Below the pieces are notes generated by a model that worked only from the letters and a program-made list of their open reading frames with translations, had not been told where the DNA came from and made no database searches. Below are positions 22,969-34,460 of a stretch of DNA of 64,000 nt, in pieces. The translations under genes were made by a program, and so were the position numbers. The stretch is from Ascaphus truei (Eukaryota; Chordata; Amphibia; Anura; Ascaphidae): the NCBI GenBank assembly GCA_036426205.1, contig CM071570.1:141786563-141850562 (forward strand). Direction: 5' to 3'. The stretch's first letter is position 1. Each line of letters starts with the position of its first letter.

Positions 22969-25549
22969 CTTTACATTTATTAAACGTAGTTGTTTATGAT
23001 TTTGGGTGGGTGAATGCTTGGAGTGGCTAGGCCCTAGGGCTTACTAATTACAGTGATTATATGAAATCTATTTTTAGTTCGATTTACATAAGCCTTCATA
23101 ATTATTTAATATCCTAAAAATATATATATTTTTGTGTAAGTTTGACTACACCTATTATTTCAAAAATAGGGATTGCACAGAGACCCCTTTTTCTTAAAGA
23201 CACCAGTCAAACATTGAATGTCTGTTGAGATCAGCCAACAAACATATGTTTATTTGTCCGAAATCAAAGGACGTTGGAAATCTTTTTCGAAAAGGTGCCA
23301 ACGTTTATTCTCAATCCAAATACTGAATGAACATGAAAAGTATTGCTAGGAAAGCTGTATAAAATTATGCTAAACTTGGGGAAATACTAGCCCGGATACA
23401 TCAAGCATCGAAAAGGAAAAATGGCGATGTTATCTCCAAAAATTGGTACATTTTTATCAACTACTATTAACTACCTTGACTCAGCCAGAAATAGGTACAT
23501 TTCTATCTCATGAGTTACCCAACATAACATTTGTTCCATTTATAACAATTATCTCAATGTCCTTAACTGAAGATTTTTAGTAAATTATTTATCACCTACT
23601 TCACGTTCTTGTTTGCCCTACAGTACATTTCCTATGTATGTACTGCCAAATGAATTGGAAATTAAATACCTAGTCTATACAAGGCAAACCTGCATGGAAT
23701 AGGTGCTGAAATATTAATGTAAATACATGTGTATATATTTTAACCCCTAAGTAGAGCATTGAATATATTTTTTTGGATTTACCTTACTACCTGATGGAAA
23801 GGGTTAATTTTACAAATACAATTTACTATCTACTCCACTTTGCCACCTTACTACAGTATGTATCAGACAATTGTTAATCCAACCTTTATTAATCACTAAG
23901 GACATTTACTTAGACAAATATATTCCAGGAGCACAAAATACCCAACCTGGCTCAACCCCCCTTACTATTGTCCCCAATTCCCTGGACCACCCAATATTGT
24001 GATGTGTGGAAATACAAAGAAGCAAGTCTGTTTTGTATGAAAAACATTTTTTATATAACTAACTGTGCATACACAACAAAAAAATAAACATTGGTGATAT
24101 AAACACAAAATTATTTACGCCCTCTCTTGGCAGGGATGGGGTCCTGAATAGATTAACAAGTGTATCGTCTCATCCCTCCTCGGGTGCATGCACCTTAATG
24201 TGCAGGAGAGGGCAGCGGGTTGGATCGAGAGGTTATAGCTGGCGTCGTATCACGGCACATTCGGTACTTATGTTACCTGGTGTTTGTGGTCTCCACATAG
24301 TCATGGGCTGATATAAAAGGCCACACACCAGCTCATTAGAATGACTGATTTGGGTAGATATATTTGTCATATGGCTCCCCATTTTATTATTTGCTATATA
24401 AATTCTTTGGAGAATTTCAGTTTTCTCCATAGTGACCTGGATTTGGGCTTTTTGGATTTTTTATTTGCTGTTGTTTCAGCCTCATCATTTTTATTTTGAC
24501 AGCTGCTCATTTTTGTTGTGTGGGTGCTGTATGAGCCCTTACACTCTTGTTCACCTGCGCTATGTCCTGGTGAAGTTGACTCAGGTTATGCATCAGTTCT
24601 TTCCGATGCATAACTTGAGCTAGGTGAAGCTGCATGGTCCCCTGGGGAACAGTCATGATGGTTTCACATGCAGGTTCACATCACTTTTATTGAGGAGCCA
24701 CTGGTGTTTCTGTAGCCCTCACCTCTTGTGGTGTTGACTCTAATAAGCAAAGTTTACAGCTCTTCTAAATATTGTTCCAGGATCAAATGTTCATCCTATG
24801 CAGCCTGTGAAGAGAGTTTACAAGGTGGTATGCGTTGGTGTGCATTATGTCAGCAAGGAACAGTTACAATAATATTACGCGAAAAATTCAGCTTTGGAGA
24901 AAGTACAATATCAATACTTTGCTCTAAAAAGGTATACTGATCATTGTTGAAGTATATTTATTATTAGTTAAATGACAATGTGTTTGGTATATGATGCGTG
25001 ACAAGTGCAGTATGACGTGATATTTACAGTCAAAATTATGCAACTTAAAAAAAAACAAAAAAACATTCATGAGGCTATATTATTTTAGGTTCCCACATAG
25101 CTCAGAAATGGTGTTAACTTCAATGCATATGCTTGTTAGTTTTATAATATTTACATTTGGTTTATTGTTTTATCAGTAATAGGAATGTTACAGATTTAAC
25201 GAAGAAAAACCTAGATGGCGCTCTACGCTCGCAGTGATCACACATAGTGAATAATTTGTGAATAATATCTGGGATGAGAATCAGCCTCCAAACAAGTGTA
25301 ATAAGTGATAATAAATACAAGTGAATGAATACTAGAAGGCTACAGCTTTGTCCCCAAAGAAGTGCTAATGCAAAAAATTGTGAACATACGAAATAAATGA
25401 ATACTAGACTCTTCCTGTCAACCCCTTAGAAATAGAGACAAGTTCCTATGTTCTTCTATTGGTGAAAAAGAAATGTAACCATTCCTGGTCATGTTTTCAT
25501 ATATGCAATTGCCATTAAGGTTGGATTGCACTTTTCCACATCCATTGCA

Positions 25550-25674
25550 TGGAAAATATGTCATAAGTGAGGCGCACAGGACGTCAAAAATCGTCTTATT
25601 TATATGTTTTGCCTTAACTCTTGAAGATCTCCTAAGTTGTTTTGTTTCCTGCACAGTTGGACGTGATGATGAAC
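25550..25674 (-). CDS. Third linker exon of the Myb/SANT gene
   Basis: The acceptor AACTTATTTTAG lies just above 25674. The exon starts GTTCATCATCACG, which joins in phase to the preceding exon (CCAG|GT), giving SSSRPTVQETKQLRRSSRVK. The donor is not certain; the open frame continues to 25418, but the residues beyond about 25550 look like read-through into intron. Confidence 0.5.
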
Positions 25675-25940
25675 CTAAAATAAGTTAAACATAACATATG
25701 TTAATTTAAGGTGCATTCGTTAATGTTTTTGTGTGATGGTGTAACTTCATAATACGTTTTATGTACAGTAATTTACTATTATTAAACAACTTTACATATT
25801 AGATTTTTGTTTTGGTAAGAATGGAGAGCTGCCAATCACATTATTCATGTAACATGAATATTGATATATATACAGTACATGTTAGTCATGCACAATATTG
25901 TTAATGAAATGTGACTTGATGTAAAAGATAATTTTGTTAC

Positions 25941-25994
25941 CTGGAGACTTGCCCACATGTTCAGTTGTGGCCGATGTAGTTGACGTAGATGGAC
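25941..25994 (-). CDS. Small in-phase exon of the Myb/SANT gene (54 bp)
   Basis: On the minus strand an acceptor (TTTATTATAG) precedes 25994 and a donor (GTAACA) follows 25941. The 54-bp exon reads PSTSTTSATTEHVGKSP with the split glycine codons G|GT at both borders, so it is symmetric and could be skipped without a frame change. Ser/Thr-rich linkers of this kind lie between the SANT domain and the C-terminal coil in frog relatives. Confidence 0.6.
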
Positions 25995-26346
25995 CTATAA
26001 TAAATTGACAAGATACAACATATTACTTTATGCTTCATAACGTTATGGTATGTGTGATGATTCATTAAATTGACATACAGTATACTGTCATATAAGTATT
26101 GTCCTTGACTTGTGAAGTGTAAATATTGTTTTATGTGTTGAATGTTATATAAAATGTGAACAACAATAATATTTGTCTTCAGTTTTACAAGTACTACAAA
26201 TATTTTGTAATATATTTTTTTCTTTGCGACTCTACTCAAATCTAATTTACATAAGCTATTTTACATGTTTTTAATGTTTACAGTATGTGACTATTTAACA
26301 ATAGTATGTGTGTACTATTTTTGGACATTACATATTAGTTATTTAC

Positions 26347-26399
26347 CTGTTGAACGGCTCAGGGGTGAGTACACAGCAAAGGGTGACGAAAGGATGGAC
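26347..26399 (-). CDS. Small exon of the Myb/SANT gene (53 bp)
   Basis: Acceptor CTTCTTGTAG before 26399 and donor GTAAATA after 26347, minus strand. Reads SILSSPFAVYSPLSRST in the frame that joins to the next exon. Its 53-bp length differs by one from the neighbouring 54-bp exon; the frame entering from its own start in the common phase hits TGA, so a one-base loss is likely. Confidence 0.5.
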
Positions 26400-26683
26400 C
26401 TACAAGAAGGTAATATACATTTAATTAATTACACATTACAATTTGAATTGTATGTGTGATGCTGCTACATATTTCCATATACACGCAAATCGATAAAAAC
26501 AAATGATTTTACATTTTGCAGATGGTTAATTTTGTTAATACTTGTACTCTTCAGCTGGCATTGCTCTGCCTGTGTCTCTCATTTCCGGTATGAATGGCGG
26601 CAGAGCGGTTTCATATGCGGTATGTGACCTGGCCCTCCATCTGTTTGTCTGACATGGCTATCTTCCAAGCACATTTTATCTTT

Positions 26684-26944
26684 TCATTTTCTTTTACTAT
26701 CGGCATATCTTTTCACACAGTTAGCCATGGTATGTGGCACTGTGCCCACACTGTTCACGGCATCACTAAGATTTTTCCATTTGCTGTTTTTTATGAGCAT
26801 TGATGTTCTAGCTTGCATCCTACCCAATATTTTGGGGTAGCATGGTACAATATTATTAATCGGAACTAGATTTTTTTCGTCAGAAAATGTACTGCTATGT
26901 TGCCGTATCCTGTCAGAAGCTTTACATTGGGAAGCCAGTAACAT
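26684..26944 (-). CDS. Myb/SANT DNA-binding domain exon (86 aa)
   Basis: An open frame from ATG at 26944 to a stop after KRYADSKRK. Conserved tryptophan and hydrophobic positions of the trihelical SANT fold are visible: F20, the I..IVPCYPK stretch, W (in SKWKNLSDAVNSVG) and the C..KR..D.KRK block. Family members normally continue about 150-250 residues past this point, so the stop marks either truncation or a base-call error; a GGPGHIPHMKP-like stretch typical of the next segment continues in another frame. The region upstream (to 27060) is pyrimidine-rich on the plus strand. Confidence 0.75.
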   Translation of the reverse strand: MLLASQCKASDRIRQHSSTFSDEKNLVPINNIVPCYPKILGRMQARTSMLIKNSKWKNLSDAVNSVGTVPHTMANCVKRYADSKRK

Positions 26945-26999
26945 TTGCTCCCCTGGGCATGATGCTGTGCCCTGTCACCCTCACCCTACCGTATCCCTC

Positions 27000-27370
27000 T
27001 GACCTGTCCCACTGACCTCTCCCCTCGTCCTCCTCCTGTCCTCCTACCCTGGCTTCTTGCTGCACTCGCGTGGGTACCAGCCCCTCTACTCTCCTCCCCA
27101 CCACTCCTCTACTCACCAAGACTCCTCTCACTCCTCACGCCACCACTCCTCTCACTCCCTCCAATCCTACGCTCCTCACTTTTCCTCCTACAGCCACCAT
27201 GACTCATCTCACTCCCTTCACTCCCTGCGCTCCTCACTCTTCTTTCAGCCACCATGACTCCTCTCACTCCCTCCACTCCTCACTCTTCCTCCTCCGCCCA
27301 GCAATACTCCTCTCAACCCTGCAACTCCTCACTCCCACCACTCCTCCATCTTTCACTCTCACACTCACAG
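27000..27370 (+). repeat. Pyrimidine-rich simple repeat (CTCCTCACTC type)
   Basis: Irregular iterations of CACCACTCCTCTCACTCCCT. Plus-strand frames coding Ser/His/Pro-rich peptides are by-products. A longer frame runs on to 27753 into non-repeat sequence that I do not recognise. Confidence 0.85.
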
Positions 27371-27759
27371 TAGACAGTACAGAACAGAAGCACACAACAA
27401 AAATGAACACACAAGACAAACAAGTTAAAAATTACAGAATTATATGCACACAAGCACCCACACAGACAGACAACAAATATAACAGGACAACTCAATCAGA
27501 TATCAGTATAAATCAATCAAACCTCCAACTCCCTGCAGCCAATTTGTTCTCTCTACCTCCCAACAGCAATGGCAACGTGTATGAGGAAATGAAGGCTTTA
27601 TATAGTGTGCTAACTAGGAAATTATTGAACATTTTCACCAACATTTTACAGCAAATACGCGGCACCAGCGCCATTTTGACGCAAGGCGATCATTTGGTAA
27701 ATACATTAGTAAAAGAAAACTATTTAAATATCACGCATTTCAAACATTATTGACATATT

Positions 27760-29040
27760 ACTAAATATTAACTTATATTAGCAATATGAACGAAATCACA
27801 AAAATAATTATGGGATCCGATAAATACGTCATTTGTTTTGCTGTTTGCGGTATCCAGGCCAATGTGTTCAGACTTGGCAATGTTTGCTGTACACAGACTT
27901 CCTAGGATACAGGACTATTTTTTTAGGGGAACATCAAACTCCATATAGTGGTTATGAAATTGATAGCATTAAATGCAAAAAAATGTATTCTTGTTTAGAT
28001 TTAAAAAACAAATGTTGCTGCTTAGGTTAGGGTATCAGCACCTTGTTTCCATAAAAAAAAACATAACTTGAGCATGTATAATAGAAGCACATTAGGAGGT
28101 CAGAGCCATGCATTAATTTAGTTAGTGTGTCAAGTAACAATTCTGCATTCTCTATTGTTATTACAACAGTTGTGAGGGACAACAAGGTCAAATATTGTTC
28201 AGAACAGTAGTATAATATGTATGACAATCCAGTGTCATAAAGTGTTACAAATGGTGTGAGCATAAATGAATGCAGTTGAATGAGTTAGAGGAGGTTGTAC
28301 TCGGGATGCCAACCCACATTAACGTTGGGGTGTAAAGATCAGGATATTTAAGCTGACTTGAGAATGATGCCAAACTCAATGTGTCTTTGGAGGCCTGAAT
28401 TCCCGTAGAATCAACTCACAAGCAAACAATAATGAATGGCAGTTAAACAAGCAGAAAAAAGGAAATGACAAGATATTTACATACGTACATACGGACACAT
28501 GTACGTTTATATGCAAACACCTTATTTTACTTTTAGAATGGTAAATATTATTTGGAGTCGCAATGCATATAGCAACCGATCAGAAGGACTATTAAAATAA
28601 AAGATACGAGGGAATAAAATGACATATGAGATTGACCTATCGCCGCAATCTCTGAGTCTGTATTGGGATTTTATCCCATAATGTCAGATGTCAGATGATT
28701 TATTGAGCATTAAGAGGTGTTGCAAATGGTGTTTCTTCTTTGCTGGTTTAACTCTTGCACTCAATACCATGTTAATGCTTATGAATTTGAAATGGTGTTG
28801 GTGTTACATTTTTTTTAATAACTAGATAAAATAATGGTGTGAAACATACTAAAAGCACAACACAAAACAAAAGACAAATATTAAAAGCCTGGTGTTCAGC
28901 AGCAACTATCAATATGGCAGATATCACTATTGAATATATAGAGTGCAACAGTCGCTGTATATGAGGTGGTATACAGACTGATGTAAAAGAAAGAGTTAGC
29001 CTCTTTTCGTATTGCAATAAAAATAAGTGTTTTGGTATTG
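27760..29040. other. AT-rich non-coding sequence, nothing recognised
   Basis: No tandem repeat, TIR or coding signature recognised on either strand. Confidence 0.45.
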
Positions 29041-29049
29041 CCAACACTC

Positions 29050-29400
29050 AGTACATCTCACTCTCACCCCCACCTCTCTCCCTCTAACCTTTTTCCTCTA
29101 TCGCCGCCACTTCTCTCCCCTTTCCCCTTCCCCCCCACCTCTCTCCCTCTATCGGCCCCACCTTTATCCCTCCTCTCTCCCTCTCCCTTACCTCCACTAC
29201 TCTCCACCCCTACTGTACCTCTCTCTGTCGCCCCCACCTCTCTCCCATCCACTGCTCTCCCTCTCTCGCCCCCACCTCTCTCCCTTTCTCCCTCGCCCCC
29301 ACCTCTCTCCCTCTCACCCACACCTCTCCCTCTTTCCCCTCACCCGCCCACCTCTCCCCCTTCTCTCTTGCACCCACCTCTCTCTCACCCCCACCATATT
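29050..29400 (+). repeat. Polypyrimidine simple repeat (CCCCCACCTCTCTCCCTCT)
   Basis: About 350 bp of near-continuous C/T with CCCCCACCTCTCTCCCT iterations. Leu/Pro/Ser open frames on the plus strand and Gly/Glu/Arg frames on the minus strand are composition artefacts. Confidence 0.95.
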
Positions 29401-29559
29401 TCTAACACAATAACCCCCCAAAGCAGAAACAAAGCTCCTCTTGTAGGATAACTACATTTATTATACAGAGCACAAACATTTGTAATATGCTCTTACCCAA
29501 ATATCCATAATTTCCAGATTAAACACAGAATAATTTAAAAACAAACACCTCTTAGCTTA

Positions 29560-29850
29560 GGGAGGAGGCCTACAGTGCGGTGCCGATTCGGAAGTTGGCC
29601 AACTTCTGGCGCGGGGCTACCCCTGGAGGCTGCAATGGGAAGAGGAGAGGCTGGGATGTTCCGCTGTGTGAGGGGGGGGAGGGGGTAAGGGCGCACCGCT
29701 GCAGGGGGGAGAACGGGCCCCAGCAGCTGGAGGTGGATGTTGGTTCCGACATCTGGCCGGGCCCAACATCAAGCGCCGGCCCACCAGGCCCCTCGCAGCC
29801 GCCAGGCCTGGGACAGCTCTCCCCCTTGATGGTGGCCCTGAGTATCTAGC
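29560..29850. repeat. GC-rich block, probable repeat insertion
   Basis: An abrupt 290-bp GC-rich island inside AT-rich sequence, with G-runs at about 29665-29720. No TIR or target duplication could be defined. Confidence 0.3.
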
Positions 29851-30433
29851 TCAATTAGTAAAATAAATATTGGTTAGACCACATCTAGCTACTTGCTAAG
29901 TGAATATATACTAAGTAGCTCACTTAGCAGTATTCTATTGGCTGCTTCTATCTACAGCTTCATTATGATTTAGGAAATAATTACCGTTGGATCACAATTT
30001 CCCAAGTATCTAAAAATAGTCTCTCGCTCCCCCGATATTTCAGGGTCCGAAAGTTCTCGGTGAATCAAATGTGCAAATCGAATATGCTGGCACTTTGTTT
30101 TGCAACATCTTTGTGTATGAATATTGTCAAAAATTCTGAGAATGATTTGCGGATCAAATTTTGACACATTTGCCCAACTCTACTAATGAGGTGTCTCTAA
30201 TATCTTTATCAGGACGGTATTGGAGTGTGTGCATCAGGAGCTGACTCTCTGGAGGGCAGGAGACTAGTATGTGGCTGTCTTGAGCAGTCTCCACAGCAAG
30301 CTCTGTATCCCCTGCCTCCCCTTCCCGAGAAGATGTCGGATGGACCATCCATTTCTCGCTCCCTGTCACCTCAATGGCTCCCCCTTGCACCACTCGTTAC
30401 TGTCTGGTTGCCTTAACAACCAGCTGTTATATA

Positions 30434-30637
30434 GGCCGCAATTATAGTGCTGGCGACTGCGACAGCTGCGCGAATTCGCATCAAAACAAATTCATTTAAT
30501 CCGTTGTGTGCGCTTATAGTAGTAGCGACGCGACGGCTTGGTCGCGATCTCTGGAAGTCAATTCATTTAGATTTTTTCAGCGACCGCAGTGTGACGTCAG
30601 CATCGTTGTCGTCGCCGCCGGCACTAAAAGCGCGGCC
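30434..30637. mobile_element. TIR MITE (GGCCGCAATTATAGTGC type), left-arm copy
   Basis: The left end GGCCGCAATTATAGTGCTGG and the reverse complement of the right end, GGCCGCGCTTTTAGTGCCGG, form TIRs of about 24 bp. The interior is CpG-rich with GCGACG/CGTCGC motifs. Class uncertain because no target duplication is visible. The same element lies at 44375-44576 in the other arm. Confidence 0.65.
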
Positions 30638-31331
30638 TTGGCTTCGTAGCACTAGCGCAAGCTGCAACTTTACCCCCCGCGTGCAGCTCTCTACCCTGCT
30701 GCCTCATGGCTGTAAGTCTGTGCCTCTCGTCAGGCATTACATCCTTTTTGGGTAGCAAACGGAAGAACGGTACTGCTAAATCTGAGGCACTTCTTCAGAG
30801 AACCAGAAAAAACGGAGCACAGCTTGATTAAAAAACACAGGTAAGATTACACAGACAGTGTTCTTAGTGACAGATAATAGTACCAATGAATTGTATGAGC
30901 TAATCGCACCAGAAATTGTGATAGTAGGTGGCAATGGGGTGATAAGATATATATCTAATCATACTCACACGGCCATGTGTGAGTACACAAGGAGTAATCG
31001 GTTTCTTTATACTGTACAGTAGTTGTTCTCCCAGTTGGATTCTCACTGGCTGTCTGTAAACAGCTCAGGCGTACGTGTCGCGCCTGTATTCTTAGGTTTA
31101 CACCCTATCCCTCAGACCGACAGGAACATTGAGGAGACAATATTTTAAAAATAGATATTTATTCACACAAAGAATAACAAACGAACTTACATAGTAAATT
31201 AAATCCTCCGGCGACAGCACACTCTGGGTTCACTGCAGAACCGCTTGGCTCCTGCTACCACGTCCGGTATTACTGCTGGAACGCAGGTCCTCCAAGGAAG
31301 TACGGTGGCCGTGAATGCTCAAAAAACTGCC

Positions 31332-31392
31332 CACAGAACGTAGCTACACATTTCGCAGAATCCCCTGCTTTGTCAGGCTCATCCGTTCTGTG
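31332..31392 (-). ncRNA. Hammerhead-like fold with long stem I (inactive core)
   Basis: Minus strand: CACAGAACG, GATGAGC, CTGACAA, hairpin with stem GCAG/CTGC, GAAA, TGTGTA, GCTAC, GTTCTGTG. The outer 9-mers CACAGAACG and CGTTCTGTG are exact complements, and GAGC/GCT extends the helix, so stem I is long. CTGACAA departs from CUGANGA at the catalytic G8 (A here), so cleavage is not expected. The same sequence is at about 43620-43680 in the other arm. Confidence 0.45.
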
Positions 31393-32762
31393 TACCAAGT
31401 CCCACGGTGTTTAAATAACCCTTCACTGATTAGATAATTAATTTTATAAATGAGTGTCAATAATCACGTCCTAATTGTTTGAATTACAACATTTGCACTC
31501 CGCATAGATTAACACACTAATGCATTCCAGCTAAAAAATCATAAGCATAGATTACAGCTTTCTTGAGAATCATCAATCCTAGAATGTCAGTCCTATCATA
31601 ATACAGTATCAATCCTACCGATCTCTAAACATTGCAATCATGTACACTTTACTCTCATTATACATGGTTAAAATCACATGGTACCACAAAAACGAACCAT
31701 CGTGTATTTCTAAAGTGGTTTACTAGAACCACAGAGATTCCTGTTTGGATTGCACAACTAGTAATCAACAGGGAGATAACGGCACAATTTAACACCAGAG
31801 TGCTTAATTCACATTTGAAATTGCATACAGAAGAGAAAGGAAGTATCAAATGGTAAAAAAAAGGTAGGAAAGATTCAATAAGTTCCCTAATAGAGGGGGA
31901 AAAGGAGGATAAAGTAGTTGTGAAGAAAGTGGTGAACAATGAATACCACCGACACGATGGACGAGAGGGAGACAAACAAAATAACACAAGGGGGAACCCG
32001 CACACTCAAAGCAAGAAATATTGCACAAATAGAGAATCAAATGAGAGTGTTTACTTACATTTTAAATGGTGACACTACACCATGAGAGTCAATACAACAA
32101 AGAGCTCATATATATAACGTGAAGCTACAAAGAATAAGAGCAAAGAATACTTAGCTTGAGCTTGTCGGACTAGGCTGCAGGATAGTCAGCAAGGTCATAC
32201 AAAATGCAGTAGGTGAAGGGGTGAATCACAGTGGGAGGAGCAACTCAAAAATGAAAAAATAACCAAAATTGGGCGAGGGAAAAGGGAAGGTAGAAGGGCG
32301 GTGGAAGCAAAAAAGGGGGAAATGAACAGAGGGGGACAACGTTTCGGGGAAAAACCCATGTTCAGGCCCGTTCCTGTAGGTTCTAATCCACCACAGTACT
32401 TCCCTCAGAGTAGCTACTGTGATGCTCCAAAAAGAGAGGAACACCAGTATTACAAAATACCTTGATCAGCAAAATAGAAATACCTAGATCAGCAAAAGTA
32501 TCAGTAAATATCATAGTCAATGAAATCCCTTCATGGGGAAAGGAAAGTCCAAGTTGCAGCCTGTATTCATCATACAGTACATACAAATTGCTGCCTGTAT
32601 GTATACAGGGTGCAATTTGTATGACTGTACGTCTTCACTGCTGATATTATTCTGCTGTTCTGAGATAAATAATCTTGTACATGGGTAGAGTGTCAGGTTT
32701 GCCTTCATCTGTAAATTAGCTGTGGTTTGCAGTACAGTTGCAAAAAGCAATAAACACTGTAA

Positions 32763-33110
32763 GGCCTCGGCCAAGCTCCTTGCTGGCGTGCGGAGGCGCG
32801 CTGAGGCTCAGGGAAAGTGGGTGCTTTCCCTGGCCTTAGACAGCGCATCGTCCAGGGGCGTGTCGGGGGCGGGCCAGTGACGTCACGGAGCTGGTTCGCC
32901 CTCATTGGGCGAACCGCTCACGTGACCGGCCCTGCACTCCAGCAAGCGGGAAAATTTAAAATTTTCCTAAGACCTATGCTTCCGCGCGCTTGTGGAAGCG
33001 TAGGTGAGCCCCTACTAAAGCCGCTCTAATTGCGGCAGTAGGAGCTCAGTGCCGAGCGGAAGCGCGCCTCAGCGCGCCTCCGCCAGCAAGCAGTAACCCT
33101 GGACGAGGCC
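32763..33110. mobile_element. PIF/Harbinger-type MITE, TAA target duplication (left arm)
   Basis: It begins GGCCTCGGCCAAG and ends GGACGAGGCC, with subterminal inverted GCTGGCG(T)GCGGAGGCGCGCTGAG on both sides. Flanked by TAA at 32760-32762 and 33111-33113. A 3-bp TWA duplication is the Harbinger signature. The interior has GTGACGTCAC and an exact GGTTCGCCC/GGGCGAACC hairpin. Confidence 0.65.
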
Positions 33111-33174
33111 TAAGTCGTTTTCAGTGTGTATTTTCTTCTATGTTTATCGCATGTAGTAACAATGGAGGGAGAGG

Positions 33175-33262
33175 GAATAGGTTGCATGATACCTTTTATT
33201 GGACCAACAAGTAATTTATGTTACAAGCTTTCGTACCTCTCAGGGTCATTCATCGGGTATAT
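33175..33262 (-). repeat. Retroelement-end-like module, reverse copy
   Basis: Minus strand: ACCCGATGAATGACCCTGAG, GTACGAAAGCTTGTAACAT, AATTACTTGTTGGTCC, AATAAAAGGTATCATGC. Same module as at 19700 and in the right arm (about 41780-41870). It contains an AATAAA, suggesting a retroelement 3' end. Confidence 0.5.
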
Positions 33263-33673
33263 CGGGTATATGTTTATCACAAAATCTCACTACTATGGGA
33301 CAGATACATTAAGATCCGATAAACCAAGTCAAATAACGTCAGGTTACCTAAGCAGGTAATGGCGTAATTTTCCCGGAGTTTAACACTAAGCTATTTATAT
33401 AAAAAACAACAGCAGTCGTTTAACTAATTAGCCTAGGGCTAATATTAGGTTAATTTAGCGCTACCTTGCATAAGCTTCAAATAAACTGATGTTAATTTGT
33501 AGGTGGCATTGGCTCTAGAGAGAGTACACTTGAGATACCTAGAAAATATGCTAATAGGACATGCAAAGTATTATTTAATTACTCCTATTAACATGTATCC
33601 AAGGTATCTCAGGTGTGGCCTTTTTGTGCACAGCTCTTTCTCTCTGTGTTCTTTCAAGGTGGGTTTGAGTGAA

Positions 33674-33675
<2 letters not shown>

Positions 33676-33736
<61 letters not shown>

Positions 33737-33745
33737 ATATATATC
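33676..33745 (+). repeat. (CTAT)n microsatellite
   Basis: About 17 tandem CTAT units. The complementary (GATA)n tract at about 41308-41365 in the other arm is interrupted and differs in length. Confidence 0.97.
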
Positions 33746-34460
33746 ACTTGGAACTCTTGTAAAATATACCTCTCCCTCAGTGCATATACGATTTTAGGGG
33801 GAACACCTCTTTTTCATATCAGTAGCACTAATGGGCGGAAACAAAATAAGCATACATTATTTAAGGTGTAACACTGGATTAACGTTATGTTATTTGCTTT
33901 AGTGCATAGGCGTTATGATAAACATTAGTTTAGGTTAAAGTTTGCTATTCATTTATTGCCAACAAAAGCACTGCACCAATTCTATAAAAGTATTAAATAA
34001 ACTACGGTACCAAAAAAGTTAAATAGGCTATGCTTTTGATTAAATGGAGTCAATTTCCCAAAGATCCTGCATGTCAGCCTTGTGAAGAGAAGTTGAAATA
34101 ACTGTCTATTGGATGTAGAGCTGATCAACAGCATGGAAACCACTTAATTATATATTAAAGGATTTAGTTTAAAAATAACGACATCCAGGGAAAGTTAAGT
34201 AAGACCCCTACATGAGTATATCTCCACTTGAGATTCACTGACACTAGTACATGTTGGCCCTCAAAGTCAAAACAAGAAGAAAAGAGGTGAAAGAGGTATT
34301 AATTGTGCTTGAGTTTGACAGTTGAACAATATAGCAACAAAATAATGCAGGCAAAGAGTACACATCTTATAATTTACAAACAGGAGGGTGTTAATGCTGG
34401 AGATATTTGTTTTTATTGTCAAGTCCAGTAGTCTGCAATACCAACATGTTTTAAAATATA

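Larger units (their letters stand above)
24120..26944 (-). pseudogene. Myb/SANT-domain protein gene (Harbinger partner type), multi-exon, decayed
   Basis: The first exon (26944 downward) encodes a Myb/SANT-like DNA-binding domain over about residues 20-86: FSDEKNLVPINNIVPCYPKI, then W...AVNSVGTVPHTM and NCVKRYADSKRK, the Myb_DNA-bind_5 layout. Such proteins are the DNA-binding partners of PIF/Harbinger transposases and have many relatives in frogs. Further minus-strand exons with AG/GT borders follow: 26347-26399, 25941-25994 and one ending at 25674. The last exon (about 24120-24640) has a leucine-rich helical segment near 24630-24530 and a basic tail PAKRGRK near 24125. A stop directly after the SANT domain and frame breaks in the last exon indicate a pseudogene, or base errors in the sequence. 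No transposase lies nearby. Confidence 0.7.

Noticed and set aside
27070..27753. 227-aa plus-strand frame
   Set aside because: The first half is CTCCTCACTC simple repeat; the second half has no recognisable domain, no splice or promoter context, and AT-rich composition like its surroundings.
32330..32375. Functional hammerhead at CCTGAACATGGG...CCCCGAAACG
   Set aside because: The core reads CTGAACA (G8 lost) and stem III has no loop; kept only as part of the general hairpin observation.
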